NCBI RefSeq assembly: GCF_043290135.1
Contig: NC_134704.1
Coordinates: 24,408,001-24,472,000 of the forward strand
Direction of reading: 5' to 3'
DNA length: 64,000 nucleotides
From: Rhipicephalus microplus
Lineage: Eukaryota; Arthropoda; Arachnida; Ixodida; Ixodidae
Shown: piece after piece, positions 61,333-64,000 of the stretch
Layout: the number at the start of each line of letters is the position of its first letter
Position numbering within the stretch: position 1 is the first letter of the stretch
Translations under genes and position numbers: made by a program
The notes under the pieces: generated by a model
Told to the model about the DNA's origin: nothing
The model's input: only the letters and a program-made list of their open reading frames with translations
The model's database searches: none

Positions 61333-61377
61333 TTTTTAGGGCGAAGCCCATCTAGTCCGATGACTCACTGAGCAGGT
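61333..61377 (+). repeat. Hairpin-headed border of the 61.4-kb array
   Basis: TTTTTAGGGCGAAGCCCATC (palindrome GGGC-GAA-GCCC) has the same layout as TTTTTAAATGCGAAGCATTT at 4941 and TTTTAGATGCGGAGCATCTA at 28204. It directly precedes the tetranucleotide array. Confidence 0.6.
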
Positions 61378-62096
<719 letters not shown>

Positions 62097-64000
62097 CTCA
62101 AAGAGCCTACAGAACACAAACAAATGCTTGGAATTCAAAACAGGAATGAGTGCACGCAAAGTGAGTCACCGCAGCGCTGTTATGCGCCACAGTCTTTAGT
62201 CCCTTTGAAATGCCAACAAAGGAAGAAATCGACGGAAATTCTGCTGAACATTAAGTATAAAGGCATGATTCAGTCGTTCATCACGGAAGTTTGATTACCG
62301 ATTGTCGTGTTGAAAGGCAAATCTTTTTCGCATTAATAAATGGTGGATGCACGCCAAATAAAAGCTCCATTTCGTTGGTTATAAGTTCCACCGAAATTGT
62401 GAATGCCTCTACAATAAAAGTGAGCCCATTGAATAATGAAACGAAGGGGGACAACTTCCATCTTTCGACAAATGGACGAAGAATAGGACAAAACTAAGAG
62501 AGTGAAGCAAAATAGAATTTCATTGAGAACGCAGGCAAAGCTCGACTTTTCACGCTTCGCTAAGACACCCCCGTCTGAATCCTGAGTGCCAACGCGAATT
62601 AGTCCACGCTTGACTGCGCCCAGACTTTCCTCTATTTGTTGTATGCAAGGGATGCGTGGATAGAAAGGAAGATGTTAAAGAAGGTGAAAACTTAAAAAAA
62701 AGAAACAACGTCGCCGTGAAGTTTCCTGCTCGGGAGCATGTTTTGGTTATTTTTAGATATTGCGAGATGGCTGATCCTTTGGTATCCCACTTTTCTGCGG
62801 GCTCAATCGATGACACTTTGACCAAATGCCATTTACTTGAGTATTTAATCAGGATAGCTTGCCTGTTTACTATTATTTTGTTCATTTTCTCCTCCGCCTG
62901 TTCTTGAAGTGGATAGCGAACCTGACCGACATATTTGTTATCACGCTTGTATACCTTTTTTTCTTTGTACTATCGCTGCCTCACACACGCAATCAACTCC
63001 TTCTGTTGACCGTTAGGCATTGCCTACCTTGTCGTAAGTGCACAAATTTCGCAGCAGTTTTGACCGAGCCACATTATTATGAACGCAGAATTTGGAGGTC
63101 AAATGCTGTATCTTCATGAATGACAGTGCGCAGACAGTATAAAGTTCACGGGTATGTTAAACGCGAGCTTCTGAGGTGCTTGTTACGCAGGCTACAGTGC
63201 CTGATGCCACAATCTCTAAGCGTCTGCGAAACCGGGCTCACTGTGGTGTCGGTACGGGACCCATTGTTTCGTTAAGATGTGCCAGCACTGCTTGAAAAAC
63301 AAAATTGTAAGATGGAAACGAAAGAGCAAGAAGGCACACAGTGCATTCCTTGTTATACGCGTACGCTATAGCAATGACAATGACTGCCCTTCCAGGGTTT
63401 TTGTTTGTGGTATGCAGTCCTTGCGCAGAATGGACCATTTCCGCGTGACTCTCGGCCGGACATCTCATGATGGGATGCGCCATACCGTTCGTTCTTCTCG
63501 TCGACAGTTATACAAAAAAAAAGCAAACGAGGATTTCTTTCAGCGCGTTCTTTCTTGGGGGGCTAAGCGAAGGCTTTACTCCGGGCAGCAATGTCAGAGC
63601 TTGTACAGATGCATTTTTCATGGCTGCCTCAGCATCCTGCCGAGCCGTTGGAATGTGGTCAGCAGGTACGTAATGGCTGCCGGTATAGTTTACTTGGCCG
63701 TTGCGTTCATAGCTTTCGTAACCATTTGCGAGCAGTGAACGGCGAGTTCGGTGCCCGCAGTGTGGTGATCATTGAGCGTCTCGTCACGTTGGCCAATCAA
63801 CAAAGTGCTGCGTACGGCGAGAGTTAGGGTACAGGAAACGCAGAAGGCAAGGTCATCGAGGCTTCCAAAGAGCATGCCGCGTTAGCTGGGATTATAGGTC
63901 GGTTTACAAAACACAGACCTCGAAAAGCATCAGTGGTACGTGAAAACTGTATTCTAGATTTTTATGTAATATATACTTTCAATGTTCATCATGGTGAAGG
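62097..64000. other. Unassigned DNA
   Basis: No gene recognised. Open frames near 63240-63880 on both strands overlap and none shows a domain I know. Confidence 0.4.

Noticed and set aside
63277..63880. Possible host exon on either strand (153-codon plus frame and minus-strand frames)
   Set aside because: Several overlapping frames in both directions look equally plausible and none shows a known motif; no splice pattern decides between them.

Overview
This window looks like repeat-rich, non-coding nuclear DNA of an arthropod, most likely a hard tick (Ixodidae). The main evidence is a tRNA-derived SINE of the Ruka type (as I remember it, first described from Rhipicephalus and other ixodid ticks), present in at least six clear copies. 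Supporting evidence is the mix of I-like and RTE LINEs, a Ty3/gypsy element and very long GATA/GACA arrays. I find no confident host protein-coding gene; the only long reading frames belong to retrotransposons. Tick introns are long, so the window could be intergenic or intronic.

Layout. 1-1.3 kb: nothing recognised, then a TAA microsatellite. 1.6-3.3 kb: a satellite with an exact 147-bp period, split by a MITE-like insertion and running into a 750-bp GATA/GACA array. 4.0-5.8 kb: two facing copies of a hairpin-ended microsatellite border and a tandemly duplicated TATC-plus-unit repeat. 8.2-10.1 kb: a SINE with a perfect duplication, copy 1 of a hairpin-ended repeat (family C) and an I-type LINE 3' tail. 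11.4 kb: a 90-bp inverted repeat. 12.6-18.9 kb: three RTE LINE copies, one with a 992-codon open frame, one bounded by a micro-inversion. 20.9-26.2 kb: a full-length I-type LINE with both ORFs intact and an 11-bp target duplication. 27.7-29.4 kb: a composite region holding family D, a hAT-like MITE with an 8-bp duplication, and a promoter-like cassette (four NRF1-like sites, TATA, initiator, small ORF, duplicated splice donor, acceptor). 29.7-35.7 kb: several SINEs, a GT array and an old RTE relic. 37.4 kb: an I-type LINE 3' fragment. 43.5-45.7 kb: family C copies 2 and 3 with a 124-bp palindrome between them. 49.8-54.3 kb: a complete Ty3/gypsy LTR retrotransposon with identical 192-bp LTRs, a 5-bp duplication and an intact 1328-aa Gag-Pol. 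54.6 kb: another SINE. 56.2 and 58.6 kb: small hairpins. 60-62 kb: a GTAT array, family D copy 2 and a second 720-bp GACG/GACA/GATA array.

How the parts relate. The I-type LINE and the gypsy element are complete and could supply enzymes for mobilisation. The 3' tails of the I-type LINE recur elsewhere in the window as 5'-truncated copies, and RTE copies show typical reverse-transcription scars. Several non-autonomous families share a design: a short palindrome after TTTTA at one end and a tetranucleotide array inside, which suggests that these elements seeded the long microsatellites. The most unusual object is the promoter plus first-exon-like cassette at 28.2-29.4 kb. No CRISPR array or rRNA was seen and none is expected; the tRNA-like sequences seen are SINE heads.
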